From contig OX375880.1 in the NCBI GenBank assembly GCA_947359465.1, positions 12,904,120-12,968,119 of the forward strand: a stretch of DNA of 64,000 bases. The letters run 5' to 3'. Positions 1 to 10,659 of the stretch are shown one piece after another; the first letter of the stretch is position 1; every line of letters begins with the position of its first letter. The translations under genes and the position numbers were made by a program. The notes under the pieces were generated by a model. It had not been told where the DNA came from, did not search any database, and saw only the letters and a program-made list of their open reading frames with translations. Source of the stretch: Metellina segmentata. Lineage: Eukaryota > Arthropoda > Arachnida > Araneae > Tetragnathidae.

Positions 1-430
1 GATCGAGGAAGAGGGATCAGAGTTCGACGCATCTGTATTACTCATTCTACTCAGACATAGCTTCACGGCGTTTTGATTCCTGCGTTTCCGATTTGTACTG
101 TCCCTTTCCACGTCGAGAAGTGGCCGGTATTCGAATTCGAAGACGTCTGAGGGGTGGAGATGGAAACAGAAAGAGTCCTTCAGACGATCGACAAGAACTG
201 TGAGAAACCCGGGGGAGAATGGCTACAACCGTCCCTGTCTCCTTCGAGATTTCCTGTACTCGAAACTCGCTGTTGAGGAGGACCTGTTGCAAGTTAGATT
301 CGTCAGTGCGGGGTTTTGCAAATCGCAGGGGCGTTCGGTCCTAGGAACTCCCTTGGATCGAAGATGTAGCTGGAGGGGGGGGGGGGGCTGAGTCAACGGC
401 CCCGGGTGTTGTGGCCAAAGGGGTGACTTT
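1..430. other. Unassigned sequence with a poly-G run
   Basis: Mixed-composition sequence with short open frames on both strands (for example 47-292 minus and 200-391 plus). None shows a recognisable domain. A run of about 14 G lies near 376-389. I see no gene here. Confidence 0.4.
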
Positions 431-799
431 AAGAAATAATTATTAATTTGGTGGTTTTTGTGTGTGATGGTAATATTGAGATATTAAATATAGAAATATA
501 TGAAATATCGAATCAAAAATATAGAAGTATAAAACCAAAATATCGAACAAAAAATATAAAATATACAAGTATAAGGTATAAGAAATATATAAGACAAGTA
601 TAATATATAAGAAATGCAGAAACATACAAAGTACAGAAATAAAGTTAATATATAAATATGAAATGTGCAGAAACATAAAATGTAGAAATGCAAAACAAAA
701 ATATAAAATACAGAAACATAAAGATAGGAATATAAAATATAGAATAAAAAATATAAAAATATAAAATATACAAACAAAAGTATAAAAATATAAAAAATA

Positions 800-893
<94 letters not shown>

Positions 894-960
894 AAATATA
901 GAAATACATATAAAAAATATAAAGTTAATATTGAGAAATAAAGTAATATGGAGAAATAAA
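430..960. repeat. AT-rich low-complexity tract with a (TA)n microsatellite
   Basis: Variants of a short motif of the type ATAAAATATAGAAA are reiterated across the tract, with an almost pure (TA)n run at about 803-897. The long minus-strand open frames here read as Tyr/Ile/Phe low complexity and are not genes. Confidence 0.85.
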
Positions 961-984
961 AATTTCCTTATTCTTAAATTCCCC

Positions 985-1105
985 GATCTTGTGACTGACC
1001 AAGATTCAAAATTAAGTATTGTCCTCGTATCTTTCCCTTGGAGAATGGATCCGGACCGTCGTCAATAGCCCGTTGTGTTGCTTCAGTACGACGTAAATTA
1101 AAAAA
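985..1105 (+). repeat. SINE 3' body fragment
   Basis: It matches the 3' half of the common SINE of this window: the segments TGACC..GATTCAAAATTA, TTGTCCTCG, GGACCGTCGTCAATAGCCCG and the tail GTACGACGTAAATTAAAAAA. The tRNA-like head is absent. Confidence 0.7.
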
Positions 1106-1144
1106 TACCAAACATGCCGACCATTTAGAGGTCGTTGAATTTAT

Positions 1145-1345
1145 AGCGCATTGAAGCAACACACTGGACTATTGGCAACGGTCCGGGACCAATCCCGAAT
1201 GAAAAAAAAAACGAAGACAACATCTCGTAATTTTGAAGCATGGTTTTATGACAAGATCAGCACCTGAGCTGGTACCTTCAAACTTGCACACCGCGTCAAC
1301 TTGAGGGCATATGATGCCACGACAGATTTAACGTGAAACAACCCA
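1145..1345 (-). repeat. SINE body fragment, inverse orientation
   Basis: Minus-strand copy of the same SINE body, read from the tail side: GCAACACACTGGACTATTGG, CGGTCCGGGACCAATCCC, AGGACAAC-like, CCTGAGCTGG and ACAGATTTAACGTG. With the plus copy at 985-1105 it forms a tail-to-tail pair. The head is missing. Confidence 0.65.
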
Positions 1346-1359
1346 CCACATCGATCATC

Positions 1360-1800
1360 ACACTTTGTTTCAGTTAGATGCAGCAAAAATTGAATGTGCA
1401 TGGTGGTGGAATAAGTTCATAATTCCTACAATATGTCTGATGTTTAAAATAAAAGTAGTAGTGAAGTATTTACCATTAAATTAAGTAACATAGAATGAAT
1501 TAACATGCCAACGATTATCATGCAAGACGAAACAGACGCATAAGAAAATGCAAAATAAAGTGAAGATTGCATGGAGTTGAATGTAATTGTAAGAGAGGTG
1601 TAGAATTTTTATAGACCTGAAGCTAGGCCTCCACTTGCGATTTCTAGTCGCCGTGGCGACCAAAGGTGTACACGCTGCGATAGATATATCATTGAATTGG
1701 AACAATTTCCCAATGGATGTCATTGAATCTATTTGTGCAATCGTTATTTTGCTTCGAGAGAGGAGTAAATGAAGGAAGCATCCCTATTGGGTACATCTAA
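1360..1800. other. Unassigned AT-rich stretch
   Basis: No coding signal. A short GC-rich, partly palindromic patch at about 1623-1670 (TAGTCGCCGTGGCGACCAAA) resembles the kind of end PIF/Harbinger elements carry. It may mark the left end of the relic that follows, but no clear partner end was found. Confidence 0.3.
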
Positions 1801-1935
1801 TAACAAACCAAAGATTATAGAGGGCAGTTTTGCAAGTTATTTGAAGATTTATGTGAGCACACTGCAAAGTTTTGCCAGTATTAACGAATGACAAAAAGTA
1901 GCATTGATGAATTGTTGGGAATAAATGGTTCATCA
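1740..1935 (+). pseudogene. PIF/Harbinger transposase N-terminal relic
   Basis: In one plus frame, 1819-1929 reads as a stretch containing GQFCKLFEDL, then AKFCQY, a stop, and RMTKSSIDELL. The order G-x-F-x-x-L-x-x-[D/E]-L ... F-x-x-[Y/F]-x-R-M-[S/T]-x-x-x-[I/F]-D-E-L-L is the N-terminal pattern seen in PIF/Harbinger-type transposases and their domesticated relatives. There is one in-frame stop and no catalytic domain downstream, so it is a short dead fragment. The family call rests on this motif alone. Confidence 0.5.
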
Positions 1936-2265
1936 ATGCAAATCTTCAATTTCTCTTTAAATTCTTCTTTTCAATATCTTTAAAAATAACTCATTATCAA
2001 TTACTATTTGTAATCGTTCATCATCACCTCCGATAGATTCGTCATCAGACATTTTAAACAAATATTTGCAGTGTTTTAAACAGAGACCAGAACAATACTG
2101 CTTCAGTACTGCGACTAGACTATCGCAAGTGGGTGCATGTCCATGCATGTCTGTGTGATTCATTAGGGTAGACATACTCGCGTCGCAGCGAAATTAGGAC
2201 AGGTTATAATTTTTTTACCGCTGCGATTGCTTAGTCGTAAATGCGTGCAAATGTATTTAAAGCAA

Positions 2266-3107
2266 CTAGCCGGGCTGCGCCGGCTAGCGCTCGGCGGTGT
2301 GTCATAGTACTTTTTTTAAACTTTTTTGAGCACCGTAATTAAACATGTTTTGATTTCTATAAATTTTTTTATTTTTATGAAACAATTCTTTAAATCATTG
2401 CATATTGAATCAAATAGTTAAGGAAAGTTGGTCGAAATATACATATACCGCTACAAAATTACCCATGTCTAGTGATATTTTGCAGGAAATAAACATATCA
2501 TTAAAATCTAACTCCTAAATAATATTTCTGCAATAGGCAATATACCGAAACACACAATGCAAACAAAAATAAAATTCCAATCCTTGAAAAAATGTAAAAT
2601 TCTGAAAAAAGACACGTACGTATCTATTCAAACGTGCTGAATTTCGACTTCCTGAATACATTGTGAAATAGAATAATGCAACAAAAGACTTTTCAACGAT
2701 ATTGACAAAGACAATAATGATTTATTAACAAAAAGAACACATATTTATAATGCTTGGGAATCCTCAAATAGGTCCGCAACATCTCGCAGTCAACTCAAAT
2801 ACCCAAACACGGAATTCTAAATCAAATTAAAAAAGTAAACATTAATTCTGACGTGGCCAGATACCCGGTAGTAAATTACGTTTAAATTACTTTTACATCA
2901 AAGGAAGAAATAAAAAGTAAGTTCAAGCATAAATATCCCAATTTAATTCCTTATTTTGCATAGAAATTGACCTCGGCTATTTGGAAACAGCAAGAATTCA
3001 AAATATCTGGGTTATTTTATTTACGTTGATTGTTGCCATTCGACGATACACAAATAACGTCGATTTCGGGTCAACGTACGTTAGTGTTATATATATATAT
3101 ATATAGA
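2266..3107 (-). mobile_element. Small Helitron-like element, non-autonomous
   Basis: Read on the minus strand it begins A|TCTATATATATAT at 3107. It ends with a GC hairpin (8-bp arms CTAGCCGG/CCGGCTAG, 6-nt loop, plus coordinates 2266-2287) whose outer edge is CTAG followed by T. An A|TC start, a terminal CTAG|T and a 3' hairpin are Helitron hallmarks. The 5' region resembles that of the element at 15197-15885 (both contain GACGTT..TTGT..TATCG and TGGCAACA in the same order). No Rep/helicase coding sequence is present. Inference from ends only. Confidence 0.5.
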
Positions 3108-3126
3108 TGAGTATTATTTTTGCGAT

Positions 3127-3185
3127 GCTACCCTACAATAATGGACCGGACGCCAGCGGATTTGCATAAAATCCGACTACTTGTC
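3127..3185 (+). mobile_element. Solo end of a Tc1-like element
   Basis: About 58 bp nearly identical to the left end of the Tc1-like element at 42845: CTACCCTACAATAATGGACC, then CCAGCGGATTTG and ATAAAATCC.ACTACT. No matching right end lies nearby, so it is a truncated remnant. Confidence 0.7.
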
Positions 3186-3357
3186 TACTAAAAGCTCTTT
3201 TTCTGAGAAACATGCAGTGTCCAAATACGTTTGACCATATACTCTATTTTGACTATGATATATGCACGGTAGAGTCCCGACTATCCGAGTTAATGTGGAC
3301 CAAGAAAAAGCAGTTTTCGGCTAACTTACAATTAATCAACAACATTGAGATTAGTAG
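3186..3357. other. Short spacer with a pogo-like motif
   Basis: It contains AGAGTCCCGACTATCCGAG near 3271, which resembles ends of pogo/Tigger-type elements. No partner end was found, so no element is called. Confidence 0.25.
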
Positions 3358-4163
3358 GTGTATTTTAGTGAAAGATGCGACGTGATCGAGCTACACGGTT
3401 TCAGCGACGCTTCTGAAGCAGGCTACGGAGCAGCAATTTACTGTAAATCAATATCAAAATCTGGTCAAGTGTCTGGAAAATTAGTGACCAGTAAATCAAG
3501 AGTGTGCCCTTTTAAACAGATGACGATTCCTAGATTAGAGTTGTGCGGAGCAGTTCTTTTTGCAAAACTATTTAAGCATGAGTGATATCGTCATTAAAAA
3601 TTACTGTGAATAATATCATCTTGTGGTGTGATTCCATGATCGTCTTGGCTTGGGTTCAAAAGGAACCATTTCAACTGAAAACGTTTGTTGCGAATAGAAA
3701 CTCAACTATACAAGAATTAACTGAGGGAATGGAATGGCGACATGTTGCATCCCAGGAGAACCCTGCCGATCTTCTGTCTACAGAAGTTGGCCCCGACAAG
3801 CTAAGAGAAAGTGAGCTGTGGTGGAATGGTCCATTGTTCCTAAATGAACAGGTCTATCCTAACAGAGATATTCCTGCATCAGTTATTACAGAAGGTTTTT
3901 CAAAAGAACTAAAAAACTGTGAATTTAATGATTCTATTTCTGTTTATACTGTTTCTATTATTTCATTTGTTCCTGTTATAATCAATCTTAGTAATAACTA
4001 TGGTAAGATAATTCGTATTCTAGCATTTATATTCATATTTATAGATAATTGTAAGAAAAAGAAATTAGAGGACCCTTGGATACTAATGAGCTTAGCAAAT
4101 CAGACACCTTTCTTTTTAAAAGAGATTGTGGGAAGATTTCAGAGAAGAGATAAAATCTCTTAA
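3358..4163 (+). pseudogene. BEL/Pao RNase H and linker region (frameshifted)
   Basis: The first open frame (3358-3585) carries the RNase H start typical of BEL/Pao pol: ELHGFSDASEAGYGAAIYCK, with the catalytic Asp of the FSDAS motif, and later TIPRLELCGAVL with the catalytic Glu. A frame change at about 3582 leads into 3582-4163, with LWCDSMIVLAWVQ (the next catalytic Asp), RNSTIQEL and the HVASQENPADLLST block that closes BEL/Pao RNase H domains. In the intact family these lie in one polyprotein that degrades RNA in the RNA-DNA hybrid. The break separates two catalytic acids, so no active enzyme is expected. Confidence 0.85.
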
Positions 4164-5211
4164 AGAAACAGGTAAAGTAAAATATAATTGTCAAATAAAA
4201 TATCTTCATCCATTTCTAGATGAAGAAGGGCTGTTTAGAGTTAGAGGTAGGTTAATGAACAGTGAGTTAAATGTTAATCACAAATTTCCAATTTTGTTGC
4301 ATGGTAAAAGTAAGCTTACACATTTGATAGTGAATTATGTATATCAACGATATTTACATTTGGGACCTCAGGCTCTACTTTTTCAATTAAGGTTAAAATT
4401 CTGGCTACTAAATGTTCGAACCATTTGTAGAAACATAGTTCACTGTTGTGTAACTTGCTGTAAGGTAAAACCTATCTCATGTCAACAATTGGGTAATTTT
4501 CCAAAAGAAAGAGTGACTGAAAACTATCCCTTCAATTGTTCAGGTATAGATTTTTCAGGTCCATTTTTTATAAAATATAAGTACCAAAGAAAAGGAAATT
4601 ATCATAAAGTATTTGTTGCTATATTCATTTGTTTTGCTACACGTGCTATTCATTTAGAGATAGTTACTGATTTAACTTCACAAGCATTTATAGAAACCTT
4701 AAAGATATTTTTTGCATGGAGAGGGAAAAGTGCTTGTATTTTTTCAGATAATGCAAAAAATTTCATAGGTACTAATAAGGAACTTAAAAGATTAGATGAT
4801 TTAGTTAGAACTCCTGACAATGATTTGTCTGGATACTTGAGTAGTGAAGGTATAAATTGGAAGTTTATTCCATCCAGAGCTCCAAATTTTGGAAGCCTCT
4901 GGGAAGCAGGGGTCAAATCCTTCAAATACCACTTTAAGAGAGTTGTGGGAAATGCCAAATTAACATACGAGGGCTTTTTGACTGTAATAACTCAAATTGA
5001 AGGCATTCTAAATTCCCGTCCTCTTGTGCATTTTTCATCCGATGCAGATGATTTGAATGCTTTGACTTCTGGACACTTTCTAATTGGTAGAATAATTAAC
5101 TGTACTGTTGAACTTGTTGTATCTAATATTCATGATGCTAAGTTAAAACTATGGCAGAGAACTACAAAGTTAGTTCAGCTAATTTGGAGAAAATGGTCAC
5201 ATAATTATTGA
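4126..5211 (+). pseudogene. BEL/Pao integrase
   Basis: 361 open codons. The start MWEDFREEIKSL continues the linker after a frame change. Then come FLDEEGLFRVRGRL, a zinc-binding H..H..C..C region (about residues 60-110) and the integrase core. The three catalytic acids are visible: Asp in CSGIDFSGPFF, Asp in CIFSDNAKNF and Glu in SLWEAGVKSFK. The order and motifs match BEL/Pao retroelements. Integrase joins element cDNA to chromosomal DNA in the nucleus. The frame closes at 5211, and the C-terminal domain continues in another frame (5205-5449). The longest intact reading frame of the element. Confidence 0.9.
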
Positions 5212-5449
5212 ATTCCTTACAACAAAGAACAAAATGGGTATATGAGAAAGACAATGTTAAGATAAATGATTTAGTAGTTATTAAAAAGGATAATACTGCA
5301 ATTTGAAATTTGCCTTTAGGTTGAATAATAGAGTTATACCCAGGTAATGGTGGGAAAGTAAGAGTAGTTAGTGTTAAAACACAAAGAGGAATATTCAAAA
5401 GGCCAATATCAAAATTTTGTCTTTTACCCATAGAGAAATGGTTGTATTA
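5205..5449 (+). pseudogene. BEL/Pao pol C-terminal tail, frameshifted
   Basis: In a frame shifted from the integrase the sequence reads LNSLQQRTKW, KINDLVVIKKDN, then stops, then PGNGGKVRVVSVKT and RPISKFCLLP. This is the conserved post-integrase domain of BEL/Pao elements. In-frame stops break it. Confidence 0.75.
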
Positions 5450-5990
5450 ATACATATTTCTAATTGTATTTTATATGTGTTCTATTATTTGTTATACTAT
5501 ATACGACCTCGTGCAAGACGGAAAAGAATAATCCTGATGAATCCGGGAACCACTCTCTTCCATGGGTTGTGCCGAACAGACTAAATGTGCGTCAATAAAA
5601 GGTGAAAACTCCTTCCTCTGGATCCAACTGGATCCTATGCCTGACACCTGACGTGCAGAAATCTCAGAGTATTTTCCCGAGACCTTTAGACGATGGTAAG
5701 TCTATCTGTTCTCCGGGTTTTGCCATCGGCCCCCATCTCCTTTTTCTCCTGGACTTTTATCTTATGCTCACTGATCAACGTTGATTTTTCTGAGTTTTGT
5801 CGTGAGCCCCTTTTATTTAACTGTTAATTTGCATACTAGTTCATATTTTAACTGTCTTTTATTAAATTATCCTTTAAGATTTTAAAGGAACTGTGTACTG
5901 TACTTTATTGTTCATATGGAGGTAAAATAATTATTTAAAGTGAAATTTTTCCAATATACGAGCTAAAATCTTATTTTTTAACCTAACAAC
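5450..5990 (+). repeat. Probable 3' UTR/LTR of the BEL/Pao element, then unassigned DNA
   Basis: Position directly after pol, plus an AATAAAAGG polyadenylation-like signal near 5594, suggests the 3' LTR. The upstream LTR is missing, so neither boundary can be confirmed. No gene is seen to 5990. Confidence 0.35.
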
Positions 5991-5994
5991 CTGT

Positions 5995-6090
5995 CAAAAG
6001 TCGAACCTGGCCACCAACAACTCAACTCGAATGTTGTTGGCTCAGTGGGTAAGCCCATTGAGCCACGACGCACCCCCCCCCCCCCCGATA
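5995..6090 (-). repeat. tRNA-like sequence with a C run
   Basis: On the minus strand, TGGCTCAATGGGCTTACCCA (A-box-like) is followed by ATTCGAGTTGAG (weak B-box-like), with a run of 14 C on the plus strand beside it. Likely a worn SINE head. It does not fold as an intact tRNA. Confidence 0.3.
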
Positions 6091-6299
6091 TATCTATGGA
6101 TCTACACCATTTAGAATAAATGAAACATAATTTATATATTCGCAAAACTCCAGGGAAAAAAAGTTTGGTTAGGAAAAAATAAAATTTCAATTAGAATCTG
6201 AAAGACCTGAATGATATCAGTTTTTCTCGTATTTATGAAATAAATTACATGTCTTCAGTGTAGGATACTTGCTTTCAGAGTTTATCAAAAGATAGTAAT

Positions 6300-6800
6300 T
6301 GAACCAAAAGCAATTAACAAACTCCTCCTCAGCGCTCAAAAAGCGTCCCGTCGATCTGCAAGTGTCAGAACTTCATTCCCTGGTATGTACTTAGGTAATC
6401 TAAAACCGTCGCAACTTATAAATAAATCGACATAATTATTCGCTAATAAAGTTTCAGACGAGGTTCTAAAAATGCTTTGGCTCCAGCGTTTACCACTAAA
6501 TATTCAACAAATTCTGTCCGTCAGTTCCGATTATGTTGAAAGTTTGGCTACAATAGCAGAGAAAATCTCCGAGATTACTAATATGACCCCTAATATATGT
6601 ATAGGAGATGACTGATAGAATTAGTAAATTAGAAGCAACTATTACCGAGCTCATTAGAAACATACAGAGACTTTCACTTAGATCTAAACCTTCAAAACGT
6701 AGACTTCTAAGCAAATCTCCCTCTAAACAATATTCTACAGGCTGATACCACTTTAAGTTTGGAGATGAAACTCTGAAATATAAATAACCGTGTAGTTACC
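6300..6800 (+). pseudogene. Ty3/Gypsy gag relic
   Basis: One plus frame from about 6390 reads LGNLKPSQLINK, then VSDEVLKMLWLQRLPLNIQQ, ILSVSSDY, LATIAEKISEITN, and after a frame break KLEATITELIRNIQ, an Arg/Ser-rich patch and YHFKFGDETLK. This order (leucine-rich capsid segment, basic linker, partial zinc-knuckle start YH..FG..) is typical of Gag from arthropod Ty3/Gypsy elements. Stops at several points and the missing CCHC completion show it is dead. No pol or LTR was found next to it. Confidence 0.75.
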
Positions 6801-7061
6801 AGGAAAACTAGCTTCTATGTAATTCAAACGTCAGCTAAACAATGTGGAGTTCAGATATCACATGCCTCACTCTGAATTTTCATGCTGAAAATTCCTAAAA
6901 ACCAACTATGTGAAAACAAAATCGCTGGGCCATAACGGGTTTATACAGGAGGAAGGTTTACTTGTGCCACTGCCACCAGAACTTTCCGATGATTGAAACA
7001 ATTGCTAGATTAGCTCTGTTGAAGCGACTGTCGCGACAGCTTTGCGCCGGAGAATTTAGAT

Positions 7062-7396
7062 AATTGGTAATTGGTAATTTTTAGTTAACGTCGTACTAGA
7101 GCAACACAACGGGCTATTGACGACGGTCCGGGATCAGTCCCTTAAGGGAAAGATCCGAGGACAACACCTCGTAATTTTGAACCACGGTCAGATGACGAAG
7201 CAACACCTGAGCTGGCACCCCACTCTCCAAACTTCCACGCCAACCCAACGTGAGGACTTTCGGCCACGACAGATTTAAGGTGCACCAGCCGCCTCTACAC
7301 CATACGCTTACAAACATCCATGCCCGGACCCGGATTCGAACCAGGAACCTTCTGATCTAGAAGCTAACACCTTAACCACTATACCGGTTGGTCGGC
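7062..7396 (-). mobile_element. SINE, full length, type-1 head, with target duplication
   Basis: The best-defined single copy. Read on the minus strand: a tRNA-like head with A box TATAGTGGTTAAGG and B box GGTTCGAATCCGG, then ATGGATGTTTGTAAGCG, the body (TGGAAGTTTGGAGAGTGGGG, TCGTCATCTGACCGTGGTTC, GGACCGTCGTCAATAGCCCG) and the tail GTACGACGTTAACTAAAAAT plus TTACCAAT repeats. It is flanked by a perfect 15-bp duplication, CCGGAGAATTTAGAT, at 7047-7061 and 7397-7411. Short open frames inside such copies (MFVSVWCRGGW...) are not genes. Confidence 0.92.
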
Positions 7397-7411
7397 CCGG
7401 AGAATTTAGAT

Positions 7412-7590
7412 GTTTAAATAGTTTTATTTACTATCTACTACTAACCTATATAAACATACCCAAATAATAAAGTAGTTTATACTACATTAATGCCCTTATA
7501 ATACGGTTTTTTTTTAATGTGCGCACCTGCCTAGGGGGCAGTTTTGTCTCCATAATGTATCTCGTCCTTAACTAAATTTTCACATTGGAA
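7412..7590. other. Unassigned spacer
   Basis: AT-rich, with no recognisable feature. The sequence flanking the SINE continues from before 7047. Confidence 0.3.
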
Positions 7591-7705
7591 TGGCGTGGGA
7601 GTTTGGAGGGTGGGGTGCCAGCTCAGATGTGACATCGTCATCTGACCATCGATCCCGGACCGTCGCCAATAGCCCGTTTTGTTGTACCATTAAAACGGTA
7701 ATTCA
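7590..7705 (+). repeat. SINE body fragment
   Basis: GGCGTGGGAGTTTGGAG, GGGGTGCCAGCTCAG, CGTCATCTGACCAT and CCCGGACCGTCGCCAATAGC match the SINE body. Head and part of the tail are lost. Confidence 0.7.
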
Positions 7706-7864
7706 ACTACCAATCAACGAATGTTAAAGGTTTTTTTTTTAATGAAAAAATTATAAGCACAACTGCACTTTGAATTTATTATTGGTTCACACAATTTTGA
7801 GCCGAAAAATATTTCCTTTTGAAAAGGGAGTGCTTTGAGTGAAAGAAGTTTGGGGGTTGTGGCC

Positions 7865-8165
7865 AGTGGTTGTCCGAGTAAAATTAATGTCGCACCGGAG
7901 CAACGGAAAGGGCTATTGGAAATCACTCCGAAGAGAAAGATCCAACGACAACACCGTGTTATTTTTAAACACGGTCAGATTACGAGGTCAACTCCCTACG
8001 ACTCTCCGAACTTCCATACCACGCCAACCGGAAGTAAAATTTATGGTACGTTTAACGTGCACCAGCCCCCTTTGGACTCATCGGTCTTTGGTTGGATCGA
8101 GTTTCGAACTCATCACCATCCGATTACGAATCCGTTACTCTACCAAACGGCTTACCGCGGTCCCC
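7865..8165 (-). repeat. SINE with type-2 tRNA-like head
   Basis: The minus strand reads ACCGCGGTAAGCCGTTTGGT, AGAGTAACGGATTCG and GAGTTCGAAACTCGATCCAA (A and B boxes of a different tRNA ancestor from type 1), followed by the shared body and the tail near 7880. The overlapping open frames here (7835-8267) are by-products of the repeat. Confidence 0.75.
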
Positions 8166-8264
8166 CTAGAGCAGGGGTCAGCGAACTTTGTGTATCAACC
8201 CCTTCAAGAGTTTCTTGACTTTTTGTGGACCCCATCTATTTTACTATTTCGTAATTGTAATAGG

Positions 8265-8803
8265 TAAAAAATTTGTAATTTTAGTTAACGTCGTACTAGA
8301 GCAACACAACGGGCTATTGACGACGGTTCGGGATCAGTCCCTTAAGTAAAAGATCCGAGGACAACACTTCGTAATTTTGAACCACAGTCAGATGACGAAG
8401 CAACACCTGAGCTAGCACCCCACTCTCCAAACTTCCACGCCAACCCAACGTGAGGACTTTCGGCCACGACAGATTTAAGGTGCAGCAACCGCCTCTACAC
8501 CATACGCTTACAAACATCCATGCCCGTACCCGGATTCGAACCAGGAACCTTCCGATCTAGAGGCTAACACCTTAACCACTATACCGGTTGGTCTGCCCAT
8601 GATTAAGGGGACACTTGAGCTGGTACCCCACTCTCCAAACTTCCACGCCAACCCAACGTGAGGACTTTCGGCCACGACAGATTTAAGTTGCACCAGCCGC
8701 CTCTACACCATACGTTTACAAACATCCATGCCCGGACCCGGATTCGAACCGGGAACCTTCCGATCTAGAGGCTAACACCTTAACCACTATACCGGTTGGT
8801 CGG
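8265..8803 (-). mobile_element. Dimeric SINE inserted as one unit
   Basis: On the minus strand a type-1 head and half body (8803-8612) runs into a full type-1 SINE (about 8600-8270) through the junction CTTAATCATGGGCAGACCAA. One perfect 15-bp duplication, CGTAATTGTAATAGG (8250-8264 and 8804-8818), flanks the whole dimer and none lies between the halves. The two monomers therefore arrived together. The same junction recurs at 21396-21915. Confidence 0.85.
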
Positions 8804-8894
8804 CGTAATTGTAATAGGAAAAACGAAAAAGACGATGTTTTATTTTGTAGTCAGCTTTTGTAGTGTGTTTTATTGTATGTATAATATAGTATAC

Positions 8895-9330
8895 TAGATG
8901 AATAACCCGGTGTTGCTCGAGTTTCAAATATGACCGTTCCTTGTGTTAACTGAAATACACAAAGTTTGTAGAACGCGTTTAATACCGCTGCAGCTAAAAT
9001 ATGATCTCGACATTTCTCTGTATCAACTCATATAACCCTGTAAAGCGTGTTTCCTTTTCCATGTCCATTTATTGCAGAAAAACAAATTTGGTATTTTAAA
9101 ATTGGGGCTTCGAGTGCCACTTTTAGATCGGGTGCCAATTTTAATGGCTACAGATTGGTCTGGAGACAAGAATGACATAGCCTATGTGTTCAACACTGTT
9201 CTAAAGTATAAGTGTACCAAATTGGGTGTTAATTGGTCAAACGGTGTAGATGTGTATAGAGAATATACACATACACACACCACACATATCCTTTTATATG
9301 TAGGTATATGTATATGGATCATTTTATAGG
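8895..9330. repeat. Possible decayed dispersed repeat
   Basis: Features such as AACCCGGTGTTGCTCGAG, CAAATTGGGTGTTAATTGG, a CA-rich run near 9267-9290 and CCTTTTATATGTAGGTATA recall the ends of arthropod non-autonomous repeats. No second copy is in the window, so the call is weak. The 85-codon frame at 9072-9329 is not a convincing gene. Confidence 0.3.
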
Positions 9331-9485
9331 TATTTTGATTTAAATAACATCACATATTGGATAAAAAGGATAAATAATTTATAAAATATATGATTTAATT
9401 TATAGATAATATTACCGCACAGTGATGTCATATTTTTCTATCGATCTCCAACAATGTAAAATAGAACCCTGAGCAGACCTCGATG

Positions 9486-9501
9486 GACGAGATATCTCGT
9501 C
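9486..9501. other. 16-bp perfect palindrome GACGAGATATCTCGTC
   Basis: Self-complementary, and identical to the core of the 43-bp minisatellite at 51517-51725, here as a single copy followed by CATAAAGA as in the array. Function unknown. Confidence 0.8.
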
Positions 9502-9639
9502 ATAAAGAAAACCGGACCAGATCTTGGTCTCATTGCAACAAAAATATCCTACAGTATCTTGACAAGTACTTTCTTGTATTTTCTTTTCAATTAGCGTTAC
9601 ACTGGCGCAACATTGGTGAACGTCAGGGTAATTTGGTAA

Positions 9640-10020
9640 TTGTAATTTTAGTTAACGTCGTAATAGAGCAACACAACGGACTATTGACGACGGTCCGGGA
9701 TCAGTCCCTTAAGGGAAAGATCCGAGGACACCACCTCGTAATTTCCAACCACGGTCCAATGGCGAAGCGGTGAACGCCAGGGATCAACCCCCTTGAAGTG
9801 ATAGATTCGAGGACAACACCTCTTAATTTTGAACCAGGGTCAGATGACGAGGACAGTGCCTGAGATGGCGCCTCACCTCTCCAAACTTCCACACCACACC
9901 AACGTGAGGACTTTTGAGGTCACGACTTATTTAATCCCCTTTGGAACGCGACCGTCTTTCGTTGGTCTCGAACTCGCAACCCCCCGGTAGTTCGTCCGTT
10001 GCTCTTCCAACAAGACTACC
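9640..10020 (-). repeat. Nested or rearranged SINE fragments ending in a type-2 head
   Basis: A tail and body start at 9640-9765 (GTTAACGTCGTAATAGAGC, CGGTCCGGGATCAGTCCC). A second, diverged body segment follows from about 9775, then a type-2 head at about 9950-10020 (minus: CGCGGTAGTCTTGTTGGAAG, GGTTGCGAGTTCGAG). The repeated CACGGTC / GGTCAGATGACGA blocks show that two copies are joined. Confidence 0.7.
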
Positions 10021-10033
10021 GCGGAACTCTTGA

Positions 10034-10051
10034 TGACGATATATATCGTCA
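10034..10051. other. 18-bp perfect palindrome TGACGATATATATCGTCA
   Basis: Self-complementary, and similar in plan to the GACGAGATATCTCGTC palindrome (GACGA..TCGTC arms around an AT core). It sits just beyond a SINE head. Confidence 0.7.
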
Positions 10052-10059
10052 CAACCACT

Positions 10060-10650
10060 TAAAGGGATGAACCTCCCGAACTGGCCTCTTGAAGAAGTTT
10101 CACGTTCCCACGCCATCGAAAGTCCAAATAAGCCATCGAAAGGAACACACACAATTCAGCCCACCGCCCTCTCTCTTCACTTCACCTCACCTCGCCGCCG
10201 GTCGGAAATATTTCGTGGAACTTCTCCCGTTTTTCCACAAAGCAAGAAACTCTCCAAGAAACAGTGTCTTCTTCCTCCGAGAACCGACTCCGGCCAACCG
10301 GAATCGAGAGCCCTCCTGCTCGGAGACAGCGGGGGAGTGGAGCTTTTCCGATACACTTCGGAAAAACTTGAAAGGAGCGTAGGAGATGAACACGCGGTGG
10401 TGCCGAAGGGAAGAGAAAGGGCGGATTTCACGCCTTTTTGACTCCCAGAAACTTTCCAAGATGTTGGGGGGTGGGGGGTGAATCGCGACTCGAGAAGTCC
10501 GGGAAATAGGGAGAGTGGAAACTTCCGCTTTTTCGAAATGTCTAGCAATGACTCCGAAATCCAGCGAACATTTGCTGTGGATGTTGACGACAGGGATTTT
10601 TGAATCGAAGGCAGCAAATTCTATCGATGTTCGGGTTTGCTGTGTTTTAA
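10060..10650. other. GC-richer open region, unassigned
   Basis: Overlapping open frames occur on both strands (124 codons plus at 10067-10441, 146 codons minus at 10177-10617). None gives a recognisable domain, and the Ser/Pro/Arg-rich composition follows from GC content. It could be a 5' UTR/promoter region or old exon DNA; no TATA or splice evidence decides it. Confidence 0.3.
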
Positions 10651-10659
10651 CAAGGTCGT

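Larger units (their letters stand above)
3352..5450 (+). mobile_element. 5'-truncated BEL/Pao LTR retrotransposon
   Basis: The 3' part of a BEL/Pao pol region in family order: RNase H, linker, zinc-binding integrase N-domain, integrase core, then a short C-terminal domain. Gag, protease and most of the reverse transcriptase are missing upstream of about 3352. At least three frame changes (near 3582, 4126-4160 and 5205) and stops in the tail make it non-functional. Its coding parts are listed separately. Confidence 0.85.

Noticed and set aside
443..909. Minus-strand frames of 77 and 141 codons
   Set aside because: They read as Tyr/Ile/Phe runs from AT microsatellite sequence.
1957..2175. 72-codon minus frame (MSTLMNHTD...)
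   Set aside because: Opposite in direction to the PIF-type relic and without a domain. Could not be tied to it.
3265..3320. pogo/Tigger element end
   Set aside because: One resembling word only, with no mirrored end or TA duplication. A similar word at 51728 also lacks a partner.
5162..5431. 89-codon minus frame within the BEL/Pao tail
   Set aside because: Shadow of the plus-strand pol tail.
10067..10617. 124- and 146-codon opposing frames
   Set aside because: Mutually overlapping on opposite strands, with no domain and Ser/Pro/Arg-rich from GC content.
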